Source: an uncultured Collinsella sp. (GTDB lineage: Bacteria > Actinomycetota > Coriobacteriia > Coriobacteriales > Coriobacteriaceae). Taken from it: a DNA stretch of 64,000 bases. The notes beneath the pieces were generated by a model. That model was not told the origin of the DNA. It saw nothing but the letters and a program-made list of their open reading frames with translations, and made no database searches. The position numbers and the translations under genes are program-made. This document shows positions 1 to 7,650 of the stretch, piece after piece. The stretch lies in contig UQKW01000005.1 of NCBI GenBank assembly GCA_900541885.1, positions 1-64,000 on the forward strand. The letters run 5' to 3'. Positions within the stretch are counted from its first letter, which is position 1; every line of letters starts with the position of its first letter.

Positions 1-48
1 GGGAGACGGCGAGTTAGCCGGCAGGTCGGCATGTCAATCCTGGTCTAA

Positions 49-228
49 CAGAGCCTTAGAAAATCCATTGCGCTCGACATGGATGGCCCTTTGCATGGTG
101 TTTACGCAGATGTCTATGAGTGCCGAGGTTTTGAATGCGAGGATTGGTACGTCAAGTTTTTAATCGATTCTGAAGGCAATGCACATTTGAACGTTTTGTC
201 TGCGAACATCGATGGATATATTCATTAA
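49..228 (+). pseudogene. C-terminal remnant of a TA toxin (possibly MqsR-like)
   Basis: An open frame of about 59 residues runs to a TAA at 226-228, closed upstream by an in-frame TAA at 46-48. The only in-frame ATG, at 79, would leave a 49-residue product. The readable part (VYADVYECRGF, then WYVKFLIDSEG and a short terminal strand) has the beta-strand pattern of a small RelE/MqsR-type toxin tail and ends 10 bases before the antitoxin start. A toxin gene directly upstream is the expected partner of the next two genes. The N-terminal half is missing or frameshifted, so this looks like a broken toxin. The family assignment is tentative; it could be another small toxin fold. Confidence 0.4.
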
Positions 229-238
229 AGGAGGAGCC

Positions 239-751
239 ATGCGTTGCATGGAATGTGGCAAAGAAATGCAATTTACCACGGCGCCAATGTCTGAATCATA
301 CCGTGGCGAGCAAATAACGGTAAAAGGAATTGAGCATTATATTTGTGAGTGCGGCAACGATGAAATGACCGCTGCAGAGGCGACTAAGCTTGCCCATGCG
401 CTGGCTTCGCAATATGCCAAGACACATGAACTTCTTTCTCCCTCCGATATTAAAGATTTGCGCTCTGATCTCGGTTTAACTCAGCATGAATTTGAGTCGC
501 TTTTAGGGGTTTCAAAACCAACGGCATCTCGTTGGGAGAACGGGGCGTCACAACAGTCTATTACCGCAAATAATCTTATGAAGCTCATTCGAGACGTCCC
601 CGAGGTTCGCAAATATCTGGGTCTTTCTTCTGATGAGACGACCTCGGGACTTAATACATCACAATTTTCGGTGATACAGGGAGGAGAAGCCCCGGCTTAT
701 AGGGACTCGACTCCTTTGGCAGAAGAGAATGCCTTTCGATTGGAGATGTAA
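239..751 (+). CDS. MqsA/HigA-type antitoxin with YgiT zinc finger, HTH and C-terminal extension
   Basis: Predicted 170-residue antitoxin and DNA-binding autorepressor. Cys3, Cys6, Cys36 and Cys38 form the CxxC...CxC zinc module of the YgiT/MqsA family, and residues 76-101 (LGLTQHEFESLLGVSKPTA and following SRWENG) are a clear Xre-type HTH. The ATG at 239 is chosen because AAAGGAGGA lies just upstream; an ATG at 212 in the same frame has no such site and would run into the upstream frame. About 40 residues after the HTH (roughly 130-170) exceed the usual MqsA length. In chaperone-dependent antitoxins this is where the chaperone-addiction region sits, which fits the SecB-like gene that abuts it. 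Base composition is more A+T-rich than the rest of the window. Confidence 0.85.
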   Translation: MRCMECGKEMQFTTAPMSESYRGEQITVKGIEHYICECGNDEMTAAEATKLAHALASQYAKTHELLSPSDIKDLRSDLGLTQHEFESLLGVSKPTASRWENGASQQSITANNLMKLIRDVPEVRKYLGLSSDETTSGLNTSQFSVIQGGEAPAYRDSTPLAEENAFRLEM

Positions 752-1177
752 ATGGAAACGCTACAGAAGCAACGCATTGAATCTCCGCTGATTACATGCG
801 TGACTAGAAAAGTGGATAGTTTTTCATTTGATGGCGGAATGACTCCGAAAGAGGGCGTCAATAAGTCTGGCGTCGAATGCAACGTCAGAAATGCTATCAC
901 CAGCGCATTTTCGGACGAAAACGGAACCAGGTTTCGCCAGCTCAATTTAGTTATAGAGCTTCTACCCAGCAATGAAGGTCATTACTATCGTTCCGAAATA
1001 TCCGTCTCCGGCATATATCGCGCTCCTGCGGATTTAGATGACGATGCTTTTGACAGAGAAGCACTTAGCACCGGTATGCAGGACCTGTATTCCTATGCAA
1101 GAGGCATTATTGAAAATGTCGCAGCTGGTGGAGTGTGGGGGCCACTTTATCTGCCACAGATAGGATTCACTATCTAG
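752..1177 (+). CDS. SecB-like chaperone of a toxin-antitoxin-chaperone locus
   Basis: A 141-residue protein whose ATG directly follows the antitoxin stop codon, implying translational coupling. Its C-terminal part (YARGIIENVAAGGVWGPLYL then PQIGF) matches the closing helix and LxLPPxxF segment of SecB, where the pattern is AR..I..L...G.FP.L.L.P.NF. The preceding beta-rich region is compatible with the SecB fold. General SecB is normally absent from Gram-positive bacteria, and the location beside an extended MqsA-like antitoxin indicates a TAC chaperone that stabilises its antitoxin (family knowledge: Mycobacterium tuberculosis Rv1957; E. coli MqsRAC and CmdTAC). Similarity is low outside the C-terminus, so the assignment rests on motif plus context. 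Confidence 0.72.
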   Translation: METLQKQRIESPLITCVTRKVDSFSFDGGMTPKEGVNKSGVECNVRNAITSAFSDENGTRFRQLNLVIELLPSNEGHYYRSEISVSGIYRAPADLDDDAFDREALSTGMQDLYSYARGIIENVAAGGVWGPLYLPQIGFTI

Positions 1178-1242
1178 CTCTCGATGTCCCCACATCCTCT
1201 AAAAAAGTTCTTAAAGCAGCCTTAAAGGCGCTCCAGCTCGCG

Positions 1243-1261
1243 TTGACAGCGTACAATACGC
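1243..1261 (+). promoter_or_regulatory. Candidate promoter/operator region of the pel operon
   Basis: TTGACA at 1243-1248 is a consensus -35 hexamer, followed at once by the inverted repeat GCGTA-CAA-TACGC (1249-1261). No convincing -10 hexamer sits 16-18 bases downstream of TTGACA. TACAAT at 1252-1257, inside the repeat, could alternatively be a -10 with a weak -35. The rest of 1178-1305 shows only the pelD ribosome-binding site (AGGGGAGGGG, about 1291-1300). The repeat could be an operator. Only the presence of these signals between the TAC remnant and pelD is certain. Confidence 0.35.
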
Positions 1262-1305
1262 ATGTTTGACTATGACAAAAGTGGTTTTTAGGGGAGGGGT
1301 GCGCC

Positions 1306-3444
1306 ATGGAGGTGCTGGTTGTTGGCAACACCGCATATGTTGACGATGACTTTTGTGCCAAGGCGTTCCCCGGGGACCATGTCCAGGTCGTCGCTGCCGC
1401 GGAAGCGCGCCGCGACGAGTCATCGCCCCATGCCTCGTGGAAAGAGCTTCTGCAACGCCTGGATCAGGCCTACGAGTTCGACCGCGTGGTCTACCTATCC
1501 AATTACCTTACCCCGCATACCGATACCGTGGGCGATATCGAGACGCTGCGCTCGGTCTTTCGTGCGTGCGCGGGTCGCCGGGTCCAACTGCTGTATGTAG
1601 CGGGGCCCGCGGGTGCCGAGGGTGCCGCCGATGCTGCGGGGCGAACGGGCAAGGGCATTATCGCCCGCGCGGCAAACGACCTTTGCCGCTACTACGCTGC
1701 TCGCGAGGGTGTTCAGACCAAGATCCTGCGCGTGCCGTTCCTGTATACCGCGTCTGCCGCGCTGGAGGACCCGTTTTTGGCACCGCTGTTCGACGCGTGC
1801 TTAACCGGATCGGTCGCTCTACAGGGCGCGCAGGATGCGGCGTTTCCCTTGCTGTGTGCCGAGGAGCTTGCGGTGCTGGTGCGCCGCATCTTCGATAGCT
1901 GGGATGGTAACTTTGAGACGCTCGACGTTGCCGATACCTTCCATCACGCGTCAGGTGAGGTGGGCGAGGCCCTCAAGGCGCTGTTCCCAGGGCTTTCAGT
2001 TGCCTATGGCGATTCTGCCGGCTACGCCCTGCCCGTCAGCGACGTCGTTCGCGTACGTTATGGCTGGTTTCAGCGTTACGACTTGCTGCGCGATCTTTCG
2101 ACCATTCAAGCGCGTTGGGATGCTGGCCGCGCGAAGAAGGTCAACCCCTTGCGTGCCGCCATCGACCGCATCCAGATGCGCTCGCTGCCCATCAAATGCC
2201 TGGAGGCGGGCGTTGCCTGGGTTCTGTTCGAGGTGCTGGAGCGCTTTTTCTCCCAATCGACCCAGCTCAACGTGCTCGATTATCGCCTGCTCTACGTGGT
2301 GCTCATCGGCACGCTGTATGGCTTGGACTTTGGCCTGGTTGCGGCGCTGCTGGCGTCGGTGGGTTTGGCCGCGAGCTACTTTACTCAGTACGGCTATACC
2401 TTCCAGGGCCTTTTCTACGAGCCGTCCAACTGGCTGCCGTTTATTGCGTACTTTGTTGTGGGTGCCGTGTGCGGCTATGTGCAGCTGCGCAACAGCGAAG
2501 CCATTAGGGCGGAGCGCGATCAAAACGAGCTCGTGCGCAACCGCAATACGTTTCTTACGCAGCTCTACCACGACGCGATCGAGGACAAGCGCGCGTACAG
2601 GCGCCAGATCGTGGGTCGCCACGACAGCTTCGGCAAGATCTTTGCCGTGACGCAGGAGCTCGACGTGTTCAACCCACGCGACATCTATCGCAAGTGCTGC
2701 GAGCTTCTGGGCGAAATTCTCGAGAACGATTCGGTGGCGATCTACCATGTTTCGGGCGGGGCATTTGCACGCCTGGTGGCAGCAAGTCCCGCGATTGCCG
2801 AAGATGCCGCACGCTCGCTCACGCTTGAGCAGCTTGCACCTCTTTTGGGCGACGGGGGTCGTTCGAATCTGTGGGTGAACCGCGAGCTGACGCCGGGGCT
2901 TCCCATGTTTGGATACACGATCGAGCGCGACGGGGCACCCGCCGTGTTGATCTTTGTACGTCGCGCGGCCGAAAACCAAATGACCCTCTATTATCAAAAC
3001 TTGTTCCGCATCTTGTGCGGCCTGGTCGAAAGCGCGCTGGGCCGTGCCTTTGACTATGAGGCGGTGGCACAGGATAAACGCTGCGTTGACGGCACTTGCG
3101 TGCTCAAGCAGGCTGCCTTTGGCCAAGAGCTCGCGGCCGAGCAGGCGCTGGCAGATGGCAAGATGGGCAGCTTTTTGCTCCTGCGCGTGGTACCGGGCAT
3201 GGAGCCTGTCGGCGAGCTGGTGGGCGCAATTGGGTCGGTAATCCGCGAGAGCGACGCGGCGGGCTTGGTCGACGGCGACGTGCTCTACCTGCTTATGCGC
3301 CAGGCAAAGGCGTGCGATCTGCCCATTATCCGCGAGCGCCTGAGCGCAAAGCAGATTGCGGTGGAGCCCGTCGACGGCGAGGACATCGTGGAGCTGCTGC
3401 AGCACATCTCTTACACCGGTGACGGTGAGGGGGGTGCCGCTTGA
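1306..3444 (+). CDS. pelD: PelD-like c-di-GMP receptor with N-terminal SDR-like domain
   Basis: A 712-residue inner-membrane regulator heading the operon. Residues 1 to about 290 resemble an extended short-chain dehydrogenase/epimerase fold without a clean glycine-rich nucleotide motif. About four membrane segments follow (roughly 298-400), then a charged linker, a GAF-like domain (about 430-590) and a degenerate GGDEF domain. Arg647-Glu-Ser-Asp650 is an RxxD inhibitory-site motif, and five residues later DGDVL (656-660) stands where an active cyclase has GGDEF. This is the arrangement by which PelD binds c-di-GMP without making it. PelD is known to activate Pel synthesis on c-di-GMP binding. 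The start has a strong AGGGGAGGGG site. The stop overlaps the TTG start of the next gene. The N-terminal domain is absent from Pseudomonas PelD, and its role is unknown to me. Confidence 0.85.
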   Translation: MEVLVVGNTAYVDDDFCAKAFPGDHVQVVAAAEARRDESSPHASWKELLQRLDQAYEFDRVVYLSNYLTPHTDTVGDIETLRSVFRACAGRRVQLLYVAGPAGAEGAADAAGRTGKGIIARAANDLCRYYAAREGVQTKILRVPFLYTASAALEDPFLAPLFDACLTGSVALQGAQDAAFPLLCAEELAVLVRRIFDSWDGNFETLDVADTFHHASGEVGEALKALFPGLSVAYGDSAGYALPVSDVVRVRYGWFQRYDLLRDLSTIQARWDAGRAKKVNPLRAAIDRIQMRSLPIKCLEAGVAWVLFEVLERFFSQSTQLNVLDYRLLYVVLIGTLYGLDFGLVAALLASVGLAASYFTQYGYTFQGLFYEPSNWLPFIAYFVVGAVCGYVQLRNSEAIRAERDQNELVRNRNTFLTQLYHDAIEDKRAYRRQIVGRHDSFGKIFAVTQELDVFNPRDIYRKCCELLGEILENDSVAIYHVSGGAFARLVAASPAIAEDAARSLTLEQLAPLLGDGGRSNLWVNRELTPGLPMFGYTIERDGAPAVLIFVRRAAENQMTLYYQNLFRILCGLVESALGRAFDYEAVAQDKRCVDGTCVLKQAAFGQELAAEQALADGKMGSFLLLRVVPGMEPVGELVGAIGSVIRESDAAGLVDGDVLYLLMRQAKACDLPIIRERLSAKQIAVEPVDGEDIVELLQHISYTGDGEGGAA

Positions 3445-4346
3445 TCTCGCTTGTCGTTGCTGCCGTCTTGCTGCTGATTCATGCGCTGGTTTGCCTGATG
3501 CTGTGGACGCTCATGAAGCTGGGCCTGCTGCCGGTGCGCGGGCACATGCTGGCTGTGATAGTGCTGGTGCCGCTGTGGGGCCCGTTGCTGGTGGTTCTGC
3601 TATCGGTCCGCAGCGCGGTGTTTGGCGAGGGGCTGAAAGAGTCTGCGCTGGAGTCGCTGCGCTTCAACGGCGACCTGCATCGCAGTATGTCGGTACCGAG
3701 TGGTGAGGACGATGCAGGCGTAGTGCCGCTCGAGGAGGCGCTCATCGTCAACGACCCGGCATACCGGCGTCGCCTAATGCTCTCCATGCTCACCGAGGAG
3801 CCCGACGCGTACCTGGCGCAGTTGCAGGCGGCTAAGCTTAACGACGACGTTGAGGTGGCGCACTATGCCGCGACGGCGGTGGCGCAGATCTCCAAGGAGT
3901 CCGACCTTAAACTGCAGCAGCTGGAGCGTGCCTTTAAGACGGACCCGAGCGCGCAAAACCTCAACGAATACTGCGATTTTCTTGGTGAATACTTGTGCTC
4001 GGGCTTGGCTGAGGGGCGCGTGGCTCAGATTCAGCGCCAACAGTACGCGCGCCTGCTTGCGCGTCGCTGCGAGCGCGAGGATACCCTTGAGCTGCGCATT
4101 CGATACGCGACGGCGCTGGCCGATGTCGGACAGATCGACGAAGCGCAGGCCGTGACCGACCAGCTGGTGCTCGACGTGCCCGAGGAGCAGGAGGTTTGGA
4201 TGCTTTGCCTGCGCCTGGCCGTGATGCGCCGCGACGGTGACGAGGTTCACCGTGTGATCGATGCGATTGACAAGCAACATGTGTATTTGAGCGCCGACAA
4301 CCGCGAAAAGTTGGCGTTTTGGCGCGACGGGGAGGAGGTCGGATGA
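3441..4346 (+). CDS. pelE: PelE-like membrane protein with TPR/HEAT repeats
   Basis: A 301-residue protein with two N-terminal hydrophobic segments (about 2-25 and 34-56) and a long helical, repeat-like cytoplasmic part. PelE has the same plan (two membrane helices plus TPRs) and works with PelD in the Pel synthase complex. The TTG start at 3441 overlaps the pelD stop (TTGA), and the stop overlaps the next ATG (ATGA), so translation is likely coupled on both sides. Sequence conservation in this family is low, so the call rests on topology, length and position between PelD and the deacetylase gene. Confidence 0.75.
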   Translation: MISLVVAAVLLLIHALVCLMLWTLMKLGLLPVRGHMLAVIVLVPLWGPLLVVLLSVRSAVFGEGLKESALESLRFNGDLHRSMSVPSGEDDAGVVPLEEALIVNDPAYRRRLMLSMLTEEPDAYLAQLQAAKLNDDVEVAHYAATAVAQISKESDLKLQQLERAFKTDPSAQNLNEYCDFLGEYLCSGLAEGRVAQIQRQQYARLLARRCEREDTLELRIRYATALADVGQIDEAQAVTDQLVLDVPEEQEVWMLCLRLAVMRRDGDEVHRVIDAIDKQHVYLSADNREKLAFWRDGEEVG

Positions 4347-6223
4347 GCGTGGCGCAACATATCCGCGACCGTGCAGGCCGCTTTCGTTGGATGGGACTGC
4401 TCGTGGTGTGGGCGGTCTTTATTGCCATGGCCGCCGTGCTGCTGGTGGAACGTGCCGGCGTGCAGTACAGTGCGGGTCAGCATAAGCTGGGGATGCTTGC
4501 CGCCAACGATGCGGTGCCTGCCTCCTCGGCAATCTTTGGCCAAAAGCCCACGTGCCTGGTCATTACCGATTCCGATCAAGCGGGCGTCGAGGACGTAAAG
4601 GAGCAGTTCGACCAGATCCTGCTCGACATGAAGATCGCGCACCGCGACGTTGACCTTGCCCTGGATGGCGCGGATGCCATTCCCTCGCTGACCTCCTTCG
4701 ATCGCGTGATTTTGCTCATGCCGTCGCTTGATGGGCTCAGTACGCACCTGAGCGACATTATGAGTTGGGTGAGTGCCGGCGGTTCGCTTATGCTCGCCAT
4801 GCCGCCGGATAACTCGAGCTATCTGCAAGTGATTGCCTCCAAGCTTGGCATTGAATCGGCCGGATATGACTATGTAAAAGCCGAAAGCATTGTGCCGAGT
4901 GAGGACTTTATGCTGGGCGGGGGAGAGCGCTACGAGCTCTCGGACCCCTTTGATTCGTCGCTTTCGGTATCGCTGCGCGAGACGGCTCGTGTGTGGGCTA
5001 TGACCGGCGATGCGGGCGCCCCGCTCATTTGGTCCAATGACTGCGGTAGCGGGCGCACCGTGGTGTGCAATATCGGTATCTATGACAAGGTCATGCGCGG
5101 TTTTTACGCCGCGGCGATCAGCCTGCTGGGTGATGCCACGGCCTATCCGGTCATCAACAGCGCCGTGTTCTATTTGGACGACTTTCCTAGCCCCGTGCCC
5201 TCGGGCGATGGTACTTATATCAAGCGTGACTACGGCCTTTCCATTGCGGATTTTTACACTAAGGTCTGGTGGCCCGATCTGCAAAAGCTCGCGCAAAAAT
5301 ACGGCATTCGCTATACCGGCGTGATGATCGAAAACTACGAGGACGCGGTCAACCAGACCGAGCCCGCGCGCCAACCCGATACCACGCAGTTCCGCTATTT
5401 TGGCGGCATGCTGCTGCAGATGGGCGGAGAGCTGGGCTTTCACGGCTACAACCATCAGCCTCTGGCGCTCTGGGACACCGACTACGGCACGCTGTACGTC
5501 TACAAGACCTGGAAGAACAAGGAGACGCTCGTCGCTTCGCTCAACGAACTTATCGCGTTTCAGGACGAGGTCCTGCCCAACGCTCACGGCTCGGTTTACG
5601 TACCGCCGTCGAATATCCTTTCGGCCCGAGCGCGCAAGCTCATCGGCACCGACGTTCCGCGCATTAAGACCATCGCCAGTACGTACTTTGAGGACGGTAC
5701 CGACCTGCCGTACGTGCAGGAGTTTGGCGTGGCGAGCGACGGCATTGTGGAGCAGCCGCGCATTGTCTCGGGCGGCATGGTCGACGATTCCTATATGCGC
5801 CTGGCCGCCGTGTCCGAGCTCAACATGCACTACGTGAGCACGCACTTTATGCACCCGGACGACCTTTTGGACCCCGATCGCGGAGCCAAGGAGGGCTGGG
5901 AGGTCTACAAGGGCGGCCTGGTCGACTTCCTGGAGTGGCTTACCAAATCCGCGCCCGACCTGCGGCACCAGACGGCGTCGGAGTGCTCCGGTGCCATCCA
6001 GCGTTTTTCGTCCGTGACGGTGAGCGTGGATACCAGCGCGGATGCCTGGATGCTCAGCCTGGGCAATTTCCACGACGAGGCGTGGCTCATGTTCCGCGCC
6101 AATAATGGCGAGCCGGGTGCGGTGACGGGTGGCGAACTGACGCACCTTAAGGGCAATCTGTATCTGCTCAAGGCAAATGATAAGACCGTGACGATCGAGC
6201 GCAAGGAGGGTGGCGATAAATGA
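4343..6223 (+). CDS. pelA: Membrane-anchored PelA-type polysaccharide deacetylase (DUF2194)
   Basis: A 626-residue protein with a single N-terminal membrane anchor (about residues 16-36) and an extracellular catalytic part. Motifs of a CE4-like deacetylase are visible: Asp279-Asp280 in YLDDFPSP, a His-x3-His pair at 367-371 (HGYNH), and a late His motif around 501-504 (THFMHPDDLL). It should de-N-acetylate the Pel polymer, making it cationic. Gram-positive Pel clusters carry this deacetylase part only, without the hydrolase domain of Pseudomonas PelA, and I see no hydrolase domain here. The ATG at 4343 overlaps the pelE stop and follows GGAGGAGG; an upstream in-frame TTG at 4319 lacks a comparable site. 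The stop overlaps the pelF start. Confidence 0.8.
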   Translation: MSVAQHIRDRAGRFRWMGLLVVWAVFIAMAAVLLVERAGVQYSAGQHKLGMLAANDAVPASSAIFGQKPTCLVITDSDQAGVEDVKEQFDQILLDMKIAHRDVDLALDGADAIPSLTSFDRVILLMPSLDGLSTHLSDIMSWVSAGGSLMLAMPPDNSSYLQVIASKLGIESAGYDYVKAESIVPSEDFMLGGGERYELSDPFDSSLSVSLRETARVWAMTGDAGAPLIWSNDCGSGRTVVCNIGIYDKVMRGFYAAAISLLGDATAYPVINSAVFYLDDFPSPVPSGDGTYIKRDYGLSIADFYTKVWWPDLQKLAQKYGIRYTGVMIENYEDAVNQTEPARQPDTTQFRYFGGMLLQMGGELGFHGYNHQPLALWDTDYGTLYVYKTWKNKETLVASLNELIAFQDEVLPNAHGSVYVPPSNILSARARKLIGTDVPRIKTIASTYFEDGTDLPYVQEFGVASDGIVEQPRIVSGGMVDDSYMRLAAVSELNMHYVSTHFMHPDDLLDPDRGAKEGWEVYKGGLVDFLEWLTKSAPDLRHQTASECSGAIQRFSSVTVSVDTSADAWMLSLGNFHDEAWLMFRANNGEPGAVTGGELTHLKGNLYLLKANDKTVTIERKEGGDK

Positions 6224-7647
6224 GAATCTGCTTGGTACTCGAGGGTTGCTACCCCTATGTGCACGGCGGCGTATCTACCTGGATGCATGGCTACATTACG
6301 GCCATGCCCGAGCACGAGTTTGTGCTGTGGGTGATCGGCGCGCATGCTGCCGACCGTGGCAAGTTTGTCTACGAGCTGCCCGGCAACGTGGTCGAGGTGC
6401 ACGAGGTGTTCCTGGACGATGCCCTGCGGCTTTCGGGCGAGCAACATGAAGCCAGTTTTAACGACCGTGAGCGCGAGGCGCTACGCCGTCTGGTGTCGCT
6501 CTCCAATCCGGACTGGGACGTGTTATTCGATATCTTCCACCGCCGTCGCGTGCATCCGCTCTCGTTTTTCCAGAGCCGCACGTTTATGGATATCTTTCGC
6601 GACGTGTGCCTGGCCGAGTATCCCTACACGCCCTTTGCCGATGCATTTCATACCATGCGCTCCATGTTGCTGCCCGTGCTCTACCTGTTGGGCAGCGAGG
6701 TGCCGGTGGCCGATGTGTACCATGCCATCTCGACCGGCTACGGTGGCCTGCTCGCCTGCCTGGGCTCAAGCGTTCACCATGCGCCGGTGCTGCTGACCGA
6801 GCATGGCATCTATACCCGCGAGCGCGAGGAAGAGATCATTCGCGCCGATTGGGTGGTGCCGTCATTTAAGGACCGCTGGATTCGCTTTTTCTACCTGCTT
6901 TCGGAGGAGATCTATCGCCGCGCCTTCCGTGTGACGAGTTTGTTCCATAACGCCCGCAAGACGCAGATTGATATGGGCTGCGATGCGGACAAATGCCTGG
7001 TCATCCCCAACGGCATCCAGTTCGATCGCTTTAAGGATATTCCCTTAAAGACCGATGACGGCTGGGTGGACATTGGCGCGGTGGTGCGCCTGGCGCCCAT
7101 CAAGGATGTTAAGACCATGATCTATGCCTTCTTTGAGCTGCACGAGCGCCTGCCCAAGGTGCGCCTGCACATCATGGGCGGCGTGGACGACGAGGAGTAC
7201 GGCGCCGAGTGCCACGCGCTGGTCGAAACCCTGGGCGTGCGCGACCTGATCTTTACCGGCCGCGTCAACGTGGTCGAGTACATGGAAAAGCTCGACTTTA
7301 CCATTTTGACGAGCATCTCCGAGGGCCAGCCGCTCAGCGTGCTGGAGTCGCTTGCCGCGTGTCGTCCCTGCGTGACGACCGAGGTGGGCTGCTGCCGTGA
7401 GTTGCTCGAAGGCGCTCCGGGCGATGACTTTGGCGTGGCAGGTTTTGTGACGCCGCCTATGTATCGCAAGGGCTTGGCCGATGCCATGGAACGCATGTGC
7501 ACAAGCCGCGCCCGTCGCATTGAGATGGGGGAACGAGGCCAGCGTCGCGTTGCCACGTACTTTTTGCACGAGCAGATGCTCGCCAACTATCGTGCGCTGT
7601 ACGACGTGACGGCGCAAGCGTTTGACCTGCCCAGAGAGGGGGAGTAG
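6220..7647 (+). CDS. pelF: PelF family GT4 glycosyltransferase
   Basis: A 475-residue cytoplasmic retaining glycosyltransferase with no membrane segment. It opens with the PelF signature CLVLEGCYPYVHGGVSTW and has the GT-B/GT4 EX7E motif at Glu368-Glu376 (EGQPLSVLE), plus the nucleotide-sugar loop VIPNGIQFDRF. PelF polymerises UDP-activated hexosamine into the Pel chain and works with PelG. Length is typical. The ATG overlaps the deacetylase stop (ATGA), and only three bases separate it from pelG. It is the most confidently recognised member of the cluster. Confidence 0.93.
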   Translation: MRICLVLEGCYPYVHGGVSTWMHGYITAMPEHEFVLWVIGAHAADRGKFVYELPGNVVEVHEVFLDDALRLSGEQHEASFNDREREALRRLVSLSNPDWDVLFDIFHRRRVHPLSFFQSRTFMDIFRDVCLAEYPYTPFADAFHTMRSMLLPVLYLLGSEVPVADVYHAISTGYGGLLACLGSSVHHAPVLLTEHGIYTREREEEIIRADWVVPSFKDRWIRFFYLLSEEIYRRAFRVTSLFHNARKTQIDMGCDADKCLVIPNGIQFDRFKDIPLKTDDGWVDIGAVVRLAPIKDVKTMIYAFFELHERLPKVRLHIMGGVDDEEYGAECHALVETLGVRDLIFTGRVNVVEYMEKLDFTILTSISEGQPLSVLESLAACRPCVTTEVGCCRELLEGAPGDDFGVAGFVTPPMYRKGLADAMERMCTSRARRIEMGERGQRRVATYFLHEQMLANYRALYDVTAQAFDLPREGE

Positions 7648-7650
7648 CCG

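Noticed and set aside
1170..1361. Short reverse-strand frames upstream of pelD
   Set aside because: They cross the pelD start and candidate promoter with no ribosome-binding site and no domain similarity.
3100..3440. Active diguanylate cyclase in the PelD homologue
   Set aside because: The GGDEF position reads DGDVL, lacking the catalytic glycines and acidic residues; only the RxxD site is kept.
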